Source: JAMHWF01 sp048500255 (GTDB lineage: Bacteria; Pseudomonadota; Gammaproteobacteria; Burkholderiales; Burkholderiaceae_C). From it: a DNA stretch of 64,000 nucleotides. The stretch covers positions 186,001 through 250,000 of the forward strand of contig JASNYH010000005.1 of NCBI GenBank assembly GCA_048500255.1, in the 5' to 3' direction. Positions 16,162 through 24,680 of this stretch are shown here, piece after piece; position 1 is the first letter of the stretch, and the number at the start of each line of letters is the position of its first letter. The position numbers were made by a program, and so were the translations under genes. The notes under the pieces were generated by a model. It saw only the letters and a list, made by a program, of their open reading frames with translations. It did no database searches and was not told the DNA's origin.

Positions 16162-16866
16162 TCAGGGCAGGTAGTCGGCCACCTTGCCCGTGCGCACGAG
16201 CATCTGGTACTGCCGCTCGCGCTCGCGCGACCGCGCGATGCGCTCCTCGCTGTCCGCCATGCCCTGCAGCATCTGCACCTGCGACATCTCGTGCGCCAGT
16301 AGCGCGTTCTCGGCGCCGATGCGGGCCTGGATCTCCTGCACCGCCTTCTGGTCCGACGTGGCGTTGATCTGGCCCATCAGCGACTGAATCTGCGACAGGC
16401 GGCCCGCAGCCGACTTCATCGCGTCCTGCAGCAGGCCCTTCTGCTGGTACGGCTGGGCCAGCGTGGCCTGGCAGCTGGTCCGCGCATCGCCGCTCAGGTC
16501 CATGCAGTTGTAGACCATACCCGCGTCCCGCAGCGCCTTGGCCGTGCCGTTCAGGCCCGAGTACCCCGACGTGTTGATCGCATTGAGGTAGGTGTAGGCC
16601 TCGGCCGGCACGTAGTTCTTCAGCATCGGGTTGTTGAAGACGTTGCCGAGATTGCGGATGCCGTTGATGCTGTTCAACTGGTCCTGCAGCTGGGTGATCT
16701 GCTGGACCTGGTTGCTGATCTCAGTGACATCGTTCAGGACCTGCAGGATGGTCTGGATGAGGTTGGCGATGTCGATGACCGGGATGCCCTGTGCGCGGGC
16801 ACTCCCTGCACCGAGGCTTCCGGCAACGAGGACAGCGGCGGCAGCGGCCTTCAGACGAGTCTTCAT
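16162..16866 (-). CDS. virB5: VirB5-family minor pilin / TrbJ-like protein
   Basis: Minor pilus component at the tip, involved in recipient contact. The 234-residue preprotein has a signal peptide (MKTRLKAAAAAVLVAGSLGAGSARA) and is almost wholly helical after it, with heptad-like stretches such as VLNDVTEISNQVQQITQLQDQ and EIQARIGAENALLAHEMSQ. One pair of Cys (YNCMDLSGDARTSCQ) probably forms a disulfide. The second ATG (16866) is chosen because the AAGGAG motif overlaps the first ATG at 16881. The gene lies between virB6 and virB8, a common order when the operon has been rearranged. Confidence 0.9.
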   Translation of the reverse strand: MKTRLKAAAAAVLVAGSLGAGSARAQGIPVIDIANLIQTILQVLNDVTEISNQVQQITQLQDQLNSINGIRNLGNVFNNPMLKNYVPAEAYTYLNAINTSGYSGLNGTAKALRDAGMVYNCMDLSGDARTSCQATLAQPYQQKGLLQDAMKSAAGRLSQIQSLMGQINATSDQKAVQEIQARIGAENALLAHEMSQVQMLQGMADSEERIARSRERERQYQMLVRTGKVADYLP

Positions 16867-16892
16867 CTCACGCTCCTTCAACTGGTTGATGA

Positions 16893-17993
16893 CTACGCTC
16901 GGCCGCGGAGGGCGGCGAGTTTGTAGGCAGCGGTCTTCACCGCGCCGTATCCCTGTCGGACCACGGTGCCGGCACCGGCGGCCATGGCACCGGCCGCGCG
17001 GCCGGTCGCTGCCGCAGCGGCGCCAGTCGCCTGGCCTGCGGCGTAGGGGATGCCTGCACCTGCCCGGACCACACCACCGGCCGTGCCCGCGGCACCGGCG
17101 CCCCTGGCGGCGGAGGCCGACCGAAGGCCCGAGACCATCATGGCGTTCTGGATCATCTGGATGCCCTGCTGGACCGCGGCACCGCCGGTGAGCGCAGAGG
17201 CGAGGCTCGGGGCTTGGAAGCAGATGATCGCCATGAGGATCATCAGAACGCAGTAGCGCGTGGCCTCACCGAGGACGTTGAACGTAGCGCCCAGGAAGCC
17301 GCCGCCGCTTTGGATAGCAACGAATATCTGGTTCCCCATGAACGCACTCAGACCCAGTGCGAAGAAAGCGAACCAGGTCAGCACGACCGCGTTGAGGACC
17401 ATCGACAGCCAGCTATCGAAGAACCGCGCCGTCGGTCTGAAGGCAAGGCAGAGGATGAACAGTGGTCCGACGGCGATCACGAACGTCAGGAAGAGCTTCG
17501 AGAGCGTGACGACAAAGAGTGCGATGCACAGGAAGACCACCGACCCGATGGAGAAGACCACTGCGGCAAGCACAAGGTCCAGCCGGAACATGCTCGCCTC
17601 TTTCATGATGTCTGCGACCTGCGAACTGGCGTCATCGTTGAACTTGTCCAGCAGGGCATACGGCGTTGCAACCGTCGCCGGGTCGACTGCCGACGGAAGG
17701 AACGTGGACGCCACTCCCATTGCAAGAGAGTTCGCGGTGTCGGACACGTTGCTGATGTAGAAGCCGGACTGCAGCGCGAAGGCCAAGACCAATCCGATCT
17801 TGAAGACTTTCCACATGAAGGTGGGCAGCGTCTCCGAGACTTCATTGCGAAGCACTGCCCACCCGTAGAGCGCGACCCAGATCGTCATCGCACTCAAGGC
17901 AATCGGGGCGATCGCAGTCATGAGCGTGGACACGACACTCAGCACGTAGGTGCTCAGCACGGCGTCAAACTGCGATCCGACCCAATTGAACAT
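16893..17993 (-). CDS. virB6: VirB6-type polytopic inner-membrane protein
   Basis: Forms part of the inner-membrane passage for DNA. The 366-residue protein has about six membrane segments, among them LMTAIAPIALSAMTIWVALYG, LVLAAVVFSIGSVVFLCIALF, LFLTFVIAVGPLFILCLAF and YCVLMILMAIICF. A large periplasmic loop falls between the second and third segments. The C-terminal 80 residues are a low-complexity Ala/Gly-rich cytoplasmic tail typical of TrbL/VirB6 proteins. It follows the secreted 142-residue protein gene by 15 bp. Confidence 0.93.
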   Translation of the reverse strand: MFNWVGSQFDAVLSTYVLSVVSTLMTAIAPIALSAMTIWVALYGWAVLRNEVSETLPTFMWKVFKIGLVLAFALQSGFYISNVSDTANSLAMGVASTFLPSAVDPATVATPYALLDKFNDDASSQVADIMKEASMFRLDLVLAAVVFSIGSVVFLCIALFVVTLSKLFLTFVIAVGPLFILCLAFRPTARFFDSWLSMVLNAVVLTWFAFFALGLSAFMGNQIFVAIQSGGGFLGATFNVLGEATRYCVLMILMAIICFQAPSLASALTGGAAVQQGIQMIQNAMMVSGLRSASAARGAGAAGTAGGVVRAGAGIPYAAGQATGAAAAATGRAAGAMAAGAGTVVRQGYGAVKTAAYKLAALRGRA

Positions 17994-18008
17994 GGGAGCC
18001 TCCTGCTT

Positions 18009-18437
18009 CTACTGCACTGCCGAGACCGGCAGGTTCAGTGGGGGGCGTGCGTGCATGTCGACGCACTTCCCGGCCATATCGGGGTACTGGCACCAGAGCC
18101 AGGTCGAGCCCTTCTTTGCGATCCAAAGGCGCGAGAGCTTCTGCGTCCCATATGTCGATTCACGACAGGTCGTGGGTCGCGCGAATGGCTCGGTGCATTC
18201 GCGTAGACCGGCCGAGGTTTCGACCATGTGCCACGGGCCCGGATGACATCCGGCATCCGCGGCACAAGGCTTCGCCTTGCCTGCTGGGCCGGTGGCCGGC
18301 ACAGGCGGCGTCTCTACCTTCTTGGTCCCATCGGGCATCACCTTGACGGCCTCGTTGCCCTTGACGAACTGGGCGCTGGCGGCGGTGGCGGCGAGCGCCA
18401 GCGCGCCCAGCGCGAGGAGATGACGAACGGCTTTCAT
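18009..18437 (-). CDS. Cysteine-rich secreted protein within the VirB operon
   Basis: A 142-residue protein with a clear signal peptide (MKAVRHLLALGALALAATAASA). The mature domain carries six Cys, for example KPCAADAGCHPGPW, RECTEPF, TTCRES, LWCQYPD and GKCVD, suggesting disulfides in the periplasm. I do not recognise a named family. It lies between virB4 and virB6, where a VirB7 lipoprotein or entry-exclusion protein is often encoded, but it lacks a lipobox. Its start overlaps the virB4 stop by four bases, so it is almost certainly a structural or exclusion part of this secretion system. Confidence 0.75.
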   Translation of the reverse strand: MKAVRHLLALGALALAATAASAQFVKGNEAVKVMPDGTKKVETPPVPATGPAGKAKPCAADAGCHPGPWHMVETSAGLRECTEPFARPTTCRESTYGTQKLSRLWIAKKGSTWLWCQYPDMAGKCVDMHARPPLNLPVSAVQ

Positions 18438-20917
18438 GCGGCACTCCTGGAGGTACGAAACCTCCGATCGTGAACCTCACGAAGCAGCACTGGAAGCCAT
18501 TGAAACGGATCGTTGCCATGCCGTTCGCGCACGGCATCGAGCAGGGCCACGTTGTCGGTGGTGGCCGAGAGCACGGTGATGAAGTCCTCGAGCCCTGCGA
18601 GGTCCAGCTCGCAGATCGCGCTGGCATGTCCTTGCTTGACCAGGAAGCGCCGGCCGCCCTGCGCGCCGAGGCTGCGCACGATGTCGAACTCAGCCTGCGT
18701 CAGGCCGAAACCGTCGACGTACTCCTCGCGCACCGCCTCCGGGTTGGCGAGGAAGATCTTGGTCACGCTCTGCTCGATCATCGTGCGGCCGATGGGGTGG
18801 CGCAGCACGTCGGACGGGCTCTGGGTGTCGAAGATGCCCAGACCGTTCTGCTTGCGGATGGTCTTCTGCTTCTGCTTGGCGAAGTCGCTGAAGATCTCGT
18901 GGTCCAGCGCCTTCCAGAACTCGGAGATCACGTAGATCAGCCGCTCGCCGTTGACCAGCTCTTCCATCACTTGCAGCAGGTACATCATCACCGGCGTGCG
19001 GACCTCGGGCAGGTCGAGGAACTCGGTGGTGTCGAAGCCGATGACGTTGGCGGCGTGCAGGTCGAGCAGGCGGTCGTCGGCCTGGTCGAAGACCCATCCG
19101 AGCGCACCGCCCTGGCACCAGCGGCCGAGGCGCTCGAAGAGGCTGTTCTCGCCCGCCTTGGGCAGGTTCTGCCGCACGGTGGAGAAGCGGCGCAGCGGCG
19201 CCGGCATCATCGCCACCGCCTTGACCGCATCAGCGATGGCGCGCTCATCGGCCGGCAGCAGTGGCATGGCCGGTGTCGCGATGCAGGTGCGGATCAGCTG
19301 CTCCCAGAACTGGATGCGTGCCGGTGTCGGCTCACGCTGCAGCGGGTTGCAGCCGGTGGGCTTGCCGGCTTCGAGGGTGAAGTAGCGGCCACCCAGGGCC
19401 CGGATCGCAATCTCGCAGCCGCGGTCCAGGTCGAACAGCACGAGGCGCGGTGCCGGGTCCCACTTGCGCGTCAGCGTCAGCAGGAACATCTCCAGGGTCG
19501 TCTTGCCGACACCGGTCGAGCCGATGATCAGCGTGTTGCCGGGCAGCTTCTTGTCGGCCGAGTCTTCGCCTTCGGGGCTGCTGTGCAGGTTCAGGTAGAA
19601 GGGCTGGCCCGAGGGCGTGCGCAGCAGGGCCAGCGCCTCGCCCCAGGGGTTGCCGTCGCGCTTGCCGCGGGCGAAGTTGTGGCCGCTGGACAGCGCCGCG
19701 AAGGCGCGCGAGCTGAGCTTGGCATCCCGGGGCCGCCACTGCCAGTTGCCCGGCATCTGCGCGAACCAGGCGGCATCGGCCACCAGGTCCACCGGAGACA
19801 TCTGCAGGCTGGAGGCCTCGCCGACGGCGCCGATGGCCTGCGCCGCACGGCGGCCGGCATCGGCCACGTCCTCGCCGAAGACGACCAGGCTGTAGTGGTA
19901 CTCACCCATGCAGAACTGGCCGTCGCCGAGTTCATTCAGGGCAACGTCCATCTCGGCGACCTGACTCGCCACCACGTCGTCGCTGGCGATCAGCTGGTCG
20001 CGCTGCAGTTCGAGCGCCCGCATGGCCTCGCGGCGCGGCAGGATCGAGAAGCTCTGCGTCTCGATGAACTCGCTGGCCTCGTACAGCAGCGCGTTGAGGA
20101 TGCCGGGCTCGACGGCGTCGGCGTACTCCTTGATGTCGACGAGCGCCGCGTAGCGTCGTTGGTCGCCCTGGCGGAGTTCGAGCTTGTCGCCGCCGAAGGA
20201 CAGGCGCGCGGTCGGCAGCGTCCGGTACAGCGGGCCGGCGGTCATCGGAACCGGCCGCCAGTAGCCGTTGACCAGGTAGCCGAGGAACTCGGCCACCTCG
20301 GAGTAGGTCCGGCCGCGCCGCTCGCGTGTGCCGAGCAGTTCGGGGCCGAAGCCGCGCAGCACACGGCCGACGAGGGCGGTGCGCTCTTCCATCACGCGCA
20401 GTGCCTCGGCTTGGGCATCCGCAATCGCGGCGCGCGTCCGCTGCGTCGATTGCAGGGCGCGGCTCACGCGGGAGACGTTGGGCCGGTAGACCAGCGTCAG
20501 GTAGAGCTCATTGCTCATCATCCGCCGCTCGCCGAGCTTGGCCTGGTAGGCCTGCGACAGGTCCCGCGCGAAGCCGGGCTGCCTAGGGTCCTGAAGGCTG
20601 TCGCTGACCACGCGGTGCAGGCGGTGGGTCCACACCGCCCACTGACCGCCAGCCAGGTTGCGTAGCAGGCTGCACAGCGCCTCGTGTCGCTCGCCGATCT
20701 GGTGCTCGTCGGCGCACTCGAAAGCCACGCCGTCGAGCCGCCAGACGCGCAGGTAGTCGCCGCCGCGGGTGATCACATCGTGCGGGCTCACCAGCGACGA
20801 GAACGGGATGAAGCGCGCCAGCGGGTTCTCGGCCTGGGCCTGTGCCCAGTGCCGCGGCCTGAACCCACTGCGTCCCTGCCGGGTGTCGGCGCCGTCGGCC
20901 TTAGACATGCCAAGCAT
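18434..20917 (-). CDS. virB4: VirB4-type conjugation ATPase
   Basis: The largest ATPase of the channel, needed for pilus assembly and DNA transfer. The 827-residue protein has a CagE/VirB4 N-terminal domain and a RecA-like C-terminal domain with Walker A GSTGVGKTT (about residue 465). Walker B-region LIYVISEFWKAL (about 665) and KTIRKQNGLGIFDTQSPSD complete the domain. The annotated frame is open further upstream. The ATG at 20917 is chosen because GGGGAG stands six bases before it; ATG 20908 is the alternative. Either overlaps the end of virB3. Confidence 0.95.
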   Translation of the reverse strand: MLGMSKADGADTRQGRSGFRPRHWAQAQAENPLARFIPFSSLVSPHDVITRGGDYLRVWRLDGVAFECADEHQIGERHEALCSLLRNLAGGQWAVWTHRLHRVVSDSLQDPRQPGFARDLSQAYQAKLGERRMMSNELYLTLVYRPNVSRVSRALQSTQRTRAAIADAQAEALRVMEERTALVGRVLRGFGPELLGTRERRGRTYSEVAEFLGYLVNGYWRPVPMTAGPLYRTLPTARLSFGGDKLELRQGDQRRYAALVDIKEYADAVEPGILNALLYEASEFIETQSFSILPRREAMRALELQRDQLIASDDVVASQVAEMDVALNELGDGQFCMGEYHYSLVVFGEDVADAGRRAAQAIGAVGEASSLQMSPVDLVADAAWFAQMPGNWQWRPRDAKLSSRAFAALSSGHNFARGKRDGNPWGEALALLRTPSGQPFYLNLHSSPEGEDSADKKLPGNTLIIGSTGVGKTTLEMFLLTLTRKWDPAPRLVLFDLDRGCEIAIRALGGRYFTLEAGKPTGCNPLQREPTPARIQFWEQLIRTCIATPAMPLLPADERAIADAVKAVAMMPAPLRRFSTVRQNLPKAGENSLFERLGRWCQGGALGWVFDQADDRLLDLHAANVIGFDTTEFLDLPEVRTPVMMYLLQVMEELVNGERLIYVISEFWKALDHEIFSDFAKQKQKTIRKQNGLGIFDTQSPSDVLRHPIGRTMIEQSVTKIFLANPEAVREEYVDGFGLTQAEFDIVRSLGAQGGRRFLVKQGHASAICELDLAGLEDFITVLSATTDNVALLDAVRERHGNDPFQWLPVLLREVHDRRFRTSRSAA

Positions 20918-21233
20918 CGCGGGCTCCCCGGTAGAGGGTGGGCGCGTAGCTGCGAGCGTGCCAGAAGCGGCGGTTGCGGTCATGCAGGCGCAGCTTCATG
21001 GCGACGAACATCTGGCGGAAGCGCTGGTCGTCCTTGGAGGTGACGAAGCGCATCCACAGCAGCGCCGGAACGAAGGCCACGACCACGCCGAGGGCGATCC
21101 ACCAGCTCACCAGGGTGCCGCCCCACATGATCAGCAGCATGCCGGTGCCGAACAGCACCACCAGCGGCACGAGCGGGATGCCCAGCTTCATGGCCGGGCG
21201 CGTGGCGCCCTTGTAGATGGCTTCGCCTTGCAT
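20901..21233 (-). CDS. virB3: VirB3-type inner-membrane protein
   Basis: Small membrane protein that works with VirB4 in pilus assembly. The 110-residue product starts MQGEAIYKGATRPAMKLGIPL, the typical VirB3 entry, followed by two adjoining membrane segments (about 17-60, LVPLVVLFGTGMLLIMWGG and LVSWWIALGVVVAFVPALLW). A conserved cytoplasmic tail contains DDQRFRQMFVAMKLR. It follows virB2 by 29 bp and overlaps virB4. Confidence 0.93.
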   Translation of the reverse strand: MQGEAIYKGATRPAMKLGIPLVPLVVLFGTGMLLIMWGGTLVSWWIALGVVVAFVPALLWMRFVTSKDDQRFRQMFVAMKLRLHDRNRRFWHARSYAPTLYRGARDAWHV

Positions 21234-21262
21234 GGTCGGGCCCCGAGTTGTTGGTCAATCCG

Positions 21263-21553
21263 TCAGGTCACGATGTAGCTGGCGAAGGCCGCCGCACCGC
21301 CGACCAGAGTGCCGCCGATCAGCACGTTGGCGACATCGGCCAGGCGGGCACCCTGGAAGATCATCTTGAAGCCGGCCCAGATGATCGCGATGGTCACCAC
21401 CGCGATCGAGATCGTCACCAGGATGGTGTTGACGTTCGTGACCGTGGTGTTGATCTTGTCGAAGCCCTGGGCGAGAGCTGCCTGCGACAGCAACGCCGCG
21501 ACGATGGCAGACAGGGCCGGCGCGGCGCGCCGGATCGATGCGAGGGTTGTCAT
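21263..21553 (-). CDS. virB2: VirB2-type major pilin
   Basis: Precursor of the conjugative pilus subunit. The 96-residue protein has a long signal peptide (to about LSQAALAQG) and a mature part of about 68 residues. Two hydrophobic helices are seen (TILVTISIAVVTIAIIWAGF and VLIGGTLVGGAAAFASYIV) with a small polar turn KMIFQGARLADVA between them, as in TrbC/VirB2 pilins. The ATG at 21553 overlaps the virB1 stop by four bases and follows GGAG. Confidence 0.93.
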   Translation of the reverse strand: MTTLASIRRAAPALSAIVAALLSQAALAQGFDKINTTVTNVNTILVTISIAVVTIAIIWAGFKMIFQGARLADVANVLIGGTLVGGAAAFASYIVT

Positions 21554-22044
21554 ACCTTCTCCTTCGGTTGGGCGGTGGGAACGGCGCGTGCGGCGACCGC
21601 GACCTTGCGCACGTAGCCGTGGCGGAAGCCGGTGGCGAAGTTGCCGCTGTAGTAGCAGGACAGGGCCTGTCGCAGGGCGAACTGATCGACCGCCTTCGAC
21701 ACCGATCCGCTCGCTCGGTCGAAGCACTCGGCGAGCACGGTCTGCATGGCGGCCAGGTTGGCGCAGGGCTCGAAGGCGGATTCCACGGTCAGGCCGAGCC
21801 GCTCGAGGTTGCCGACGTTGATCTGCCCGAGGCCGACGCTGAAGTTCCAGCCGGCATCCCGCAGTGCCTTGGCTGTGGCCAACGCCTCGGCGCGGTGGCG
21901 GGGCTGGCGCACGAGCGCGCCGCCGACCACGCCGATCGCCCAAGGGTTGAAGGCGCTCTCGACTCTGACCAGGGCCCGAGCCGTGTCGGCGTGCACCTGC
22001 GGTGCACAGGCCAGCGCCAGCGCGAGGAAGACGGACGTATCCAT
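21550..22044 (-). CDS. virB1: VirB1-type lytic transglycosylase
   Basis: Opens the peptidoglycan so that the secretion channel can be built. The 164-residue protein carries an SLT fold: the catalytic Glu in ALVRVESAFNPWAIGV (about E28), VGLGQINVGN, and the Cys-containing blocks FEPCANLAAMQTVLAEC and ALSCYYSGNFATGFRHGYV. The N-terminus is a short hydrophobic segment (MDTSVFLALALACAPQVHA) that may act as a signal peptide. Confidence 0.93.
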   Translation of the reverse strand: MDTSVFLALALACAPQVHADTARALVRVESAFNPWAIGVVGGALVRQPRHRAEALATAKALRDAGWNFSVGLGQINVGNLERLGLTVESAFEPCANLAAMQTVLAECFDRASGSVSKAVDQFALRQALSCYYSGNFATGFRHGYVRKVAVAARAVPTAQPKEKV

Positions 22045-22055
22045 GGCCGAATGCC

Positions 22056-22646
22056 TCAGTAGCCCGACTCGGCGACAGGTGCCGGTGGCGGCAGCGCGGC
22101 GAACCACGCGGCGTAGTCGTCGTCGAACTTGGTGTCCCAGGTGCCGAGCTGTGCCTTCGCGGCCGGGGTGAACTCGGTGACGGTGTCGCCTCCGGCGTTC
22201 CACCAGGTCCGGGTGAAGGGCGCGCCGTTGATGTTCACCGTGACGGCACCGGCGTAGTCGCAGGTGTAGACCGGGCCGCTCTCGCCGTCGAACACGCGGG
22301 TGTATTGCGGCGGGCAGTAGCCGGGTGCGCTGGCCCAGGTGTTGTTCGCCGAGTTGCCGGCGCCGGCCATCGAGCAGACCGGAAAGGGCTTGCCGCGGGC
22401 CAGGTCGCGATGCAACTGGTTGATCGTCGGCACGCACTCGGGAATCGAGCGCCAGCTCGGGGCGGCGAGGCACAGCAGCACCTTGCAGCCGTCCACGGCG
22501 TGTGCGGGTGACGGCGCCAGCGCTGCCAGCGCCGCCAATATGGCGAGCAGGGCGCCGGCCAGCGTCATGCGCAGGCGGGTCGTCAGGCCGGGTTCCGGAT
22601 GCTTGGCAGCAACCCAGGAGAGGTCTACATTCGTCGGCTTGTCCAT
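22056..22646 (-). CDS. Exported protein of unknown function, first gene of the VirB operon
   Basis: A 196-residue protein with an extended N-terminus and one strong hydrophobic segment (about 30-50, TLAGALLAILAALAALAPSPAHA) that is a long signal peptide or anchor. The mature part begins VDGCKVLLCLAAPSWRSIPEC and has five Cys and many aromatics (RTWWNAGGDTVTEF, YAAWFAALPPP). Genes of this kind head VirB operons in several Proteobacteria, but I know of no assigned role. The ATG at 22646 is chosen over 22709 because it gives a simple export signal; the start of transcription is predicted near 22712. Confidence 0.72.
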   Translation of the reverse strand: MDKPTNVDLSWVAAKHPEPGLTTRLRMTLAGALLAILAALAALAPSPAHAVDGCKVLLCLAAPSWRSIPECVPTINQLHRDLARGKPFPVCSMAGAGNSANNTWASAPGYCPPQYTRVFDGESGPVYTCDYAGAVTVNINGAPFTRTWWNAGGDTVTEFTPAAKAQLGTWDTKFDDDYAAWFAALPPPAPVAESGY

Positions 22647-22718
22647 GGTGTGTGGCCCTCGGTTCGGCGATGGTTCGGAGGAGGCATCCCTTGCCGGCTC
22701 GCACATCACCGTGAAGTC

Positions 22719-22773
22719 ACTCTAGAACTCAAAACCTGTCGGCCCGATGCTGGATTCGGGTCGATTTCCAGCA
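22719..22773 (-). promoter_or_regulatory. Transfer-regulon promoter, copy A (VirB operon)
   Basis: Read on the minus strand, a 26-bp palindrome TGCTGGA...TCCAGCA (22773-22748) ends CCCGAATCCAGCA. TAGAGT (22724-22719) follows exactly 23 bp later as the -10 hexamer. No -35 match is present. The same layout occurs before alpA and the mobC-relaxase genes. Transcription would start near 22,712, 65 bases before the first gene of the VirB operon. The palindrome also lies just upstream of the divergent rhodanese-like gene and may control it too. Confidence 0.65.
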
Positions 22774-22795
22774 CTGCGAGCGCAGGTCGACAACG

Positions 22796-23845
22796 ATGCC
22801 CACGCATTTGGCGTCTCTCGACTCCCTGGTGCATCCGCACCAGATCGAGGTCCAGGAGTTCGACTCCTACGGCCTCGTCATCGACGCCAGAAGTACCGAG
22901 GCATACCAGGAGGACCACATACCGGGCGCGGTTAGCGTGCCGGTAGCCTCGCAACGGCTGCATGTCGCCAAAGCAGAACGGACCACGCTGGTCGCGAGCG
23001 ATGTCGAGCCGTCGATCCCGTACGCCCTCGCCGGACATCTGAGTGGCCTGAGCGCCGGCGCGTCGGTGCTCGTCTACTCCGACCGCGGTGGCCTCGACAG
23101 CCTGGTTTGGGCCGATCCACTCAAGGCGATGGGGTACCGGGTGGATGTGCTCGGCGGGGGCTGGGGCAACTACCGGCGATGGGTCGATGCGGGGTTGGAG
23201 GTGCTGCCACGCGCGCTGACGTTTCGGCGGTTGGTCGCCCCGCCGGTGGGTGGCCTGTGCCCGCTGCTCCACAGACTTGCGATGCTTGGTGAGCAGGTCC
23301 TGGACCTTGCCGACCTGGCGGGGCAGCGACTCATTCCGGGCTTGACGCTCTCAGGTGACCAGACACCCTCTCAAGCTGCCTTCGATTCGGCGTTGCTCCA
23401 CGCACTTCGGCCCTTCGATCCACGGCGGCCAGTGTGGGTCCGCGATGGAATAGGCGACCTCGGCGGGCTTGCCCTGGCCCCATCACTGCGCGATGCATTG
23501 CAGCGTTCGGACAGCTACTGGCTCGAAGTCCCGCTCGCCGTGCGGGCCCGGGCTTGGCTCGAGCGTCTGCGGTCCATGGGCACCGACATCGACCTACTTC
23601 TCCCTGCAATCGCCGAATCCGTGGTGCCGCCTGCGACAACGGCTTTGTCGGGCTGGCAGACACTGGCTGGCAACGGTCAGTTGTGTGATGCCCTGGTGCT
23701 GATCATCAAGGGCCACCTGCAAATCAAGCCCGGTCCAACTCACTGGACCGGGCGCCAGCAAGTTGTTCAGCTCGACTCCCTAAGCGCTGAAGCAGTGCAG
23801 ATGGAAGTTGATCGGCTGCTGACCTCGGGGGCCGCGAACGAGTGA
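22796..23845 (+). CDS. MnmH/SelU-like rhodanese protein lacking catalytic Cys and P-loop
   Basis: Distant relative of tRNA 2-selenouridine synthase, which joins a rhodanese domain to a P-loop domain. Rhodanese blocks are clear: VIDARSTEAYQEDHIPGAVSVPV (split around residues 28-50) and RGGLDS plus GYRVDVLGGGWGNYRRWV (97-130). The loop that reads YCWRGG in the enzyme reads YSDRGG here, so the catalytic Cys is S95. The expected G-x-T-G-x-G-K-T P-loop is VAPPVGGLCPLL (147-158), without the Lys. DLADLAGQR and VWVRDGIGDLG correspond to later MnmH blocks. It cannot do the known reaction. It is divergent from the VirB operon across a shared palindrome. Confidence 0.75.
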   Translation: MPTHLASLDSLVHPHQIEVQEFDSYGLVIDARSTEAYQEDHIPGAVSVPVASQRLHVAKAERTTLVASDVEPSIPYALAGHLSGLSAGASVLVYSDRGGLDSLVWADPLKAMGYRVDVLGGGWGNYRRWVDAGLEVLPRALTFRRLVAPPVGGLCPLLHRLAMLGEQVLDLADLAGQRLIPGLTLSGDQTPSQAAFDSALLHALRPFDPRRPVWVRDGIGDLGGLALAPSLRDALQRSDSYWLEVPLAVRARAWLERLRSMGTDIDLLLPAIAESVVPPATTALSGWQTLAGNGQLCDALVLIIKGHLQIKPGPTHWTGRQQVVQLDSLSAEAVQMEVDRLLTSGAANE

Positions 23846-23897
23846 TTGCGTATCGTGCCGCGCACGGCTCGAAGGGTCGTGTCGCGCCGGAATGCGA

Positions 23898-24680
23898 CTA
23901 CAGCAAGCCGTATAGCCTGGCGATCCGCATTGCAGTGCGCCTGTCCGGCGCGTCCAGCTTCGCGCTGATCCGCTGAAAGCGACAGTCGACGGTCTTCGCC
24001 TCGATGTTCAGCGCGGCGCCGATGACCTTGCTGGTGTGCCCGGCCTCCTCGTGCCTGAGCAGTTCGATGTCGGCCGCGGTGAGCCGCGACTTGGCCAGCA
24101 GCTCCTTGCGGATGGCCTGGAGCAGCCAGCGGTGCAGTTCCATCGACAGGGACCGCGCGAGCACGCGGACCTTGCCGTAGCCGTCGTCTTCGAAGAAGCC
24201 CTGGCGATGCGACCCGAGGCAGAGCACGCCGATGCGCGACTGGCCCGCGCAGGTCGGTGCCGGGGCGATGACCGCCGACGCGAACCCCAGCGCTGCGGAG
24301 GCTTGGACGAACGCTTCTTCGTTGGCGGAGGTCAGCTGCAGTTCGCTCGACCGCACTGGCTCGGTCTCGTGGGTGGCATGGCGCAGCCACGGATCGTGGT
24401 CGTGCCAATTGCGTCTGGCGTACTCCGACGCCCACAGCGGGTCGCAGGCCAGCAACGACCGGTACGACGCACGGGTCGCGTCGTCGCGGAGGTAGCTCAT
24501 GAAGACGCCGGCATCCGCGCCGAGCCGCGCGATGGCCTGGCGGAACAGGTCCACCGCGACCTCGGTGGTCGGCGCATCGCCGATGGCGGGCAGGATCTCG
24601 ATCAGGCGCGTGCCGTACTCCGGCGAGCGTGTCAACGCGGCCAGGGTGTGCGATTCACCGTTTGCCGCCGAGTGCTTCAT
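23898..24680 (-). CDS. LuxR-family regulator with autoinducer-binding-like domain
   Basis: A 260-residue transcription factor. The N-terminal half has an autoinducer-binding-like domain with WASEYARRNWHDHDPWLRHA, which keeps the Asp-Pro pair seen in LuxR ligand pockets. The C-terminal 65 residues form a LuxR-type helix-turn-helix (RLTAADIELLRHEEAGHTSKVIGAALNIEAKTVDCRFQRI, split over about 198-240). No LuxI synthase is in the window, so it is a solo. It overlaps the gene before it by 26 bases. It is the best candidate in the element for the activator of the shared transfer promoters, but that link is inference. Confidence 0.82.
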   Translation of the reverse strand: MKHSAANGESHTLAALTRSPEYGTRLIEILPAIGDAPTTEVAVDLFRQAIARLGADAGVFMSYLRDDATRASYRSLLACDPLWASEYARRNWHDHDPWLRHATHETEPVRSSELQLTSANEEAFVQASAALGFASAVIAPAPTCAGQSRIGVLCLGSHRQGFFEDDGYGKVRVLARSLSMELHRWLLQAIRKELLAKSRLTAADIELLRHEEAGHTSKVIGAALNIEAKTVDCRFQRISAKLDAPDRRTAMRIARLYGLL

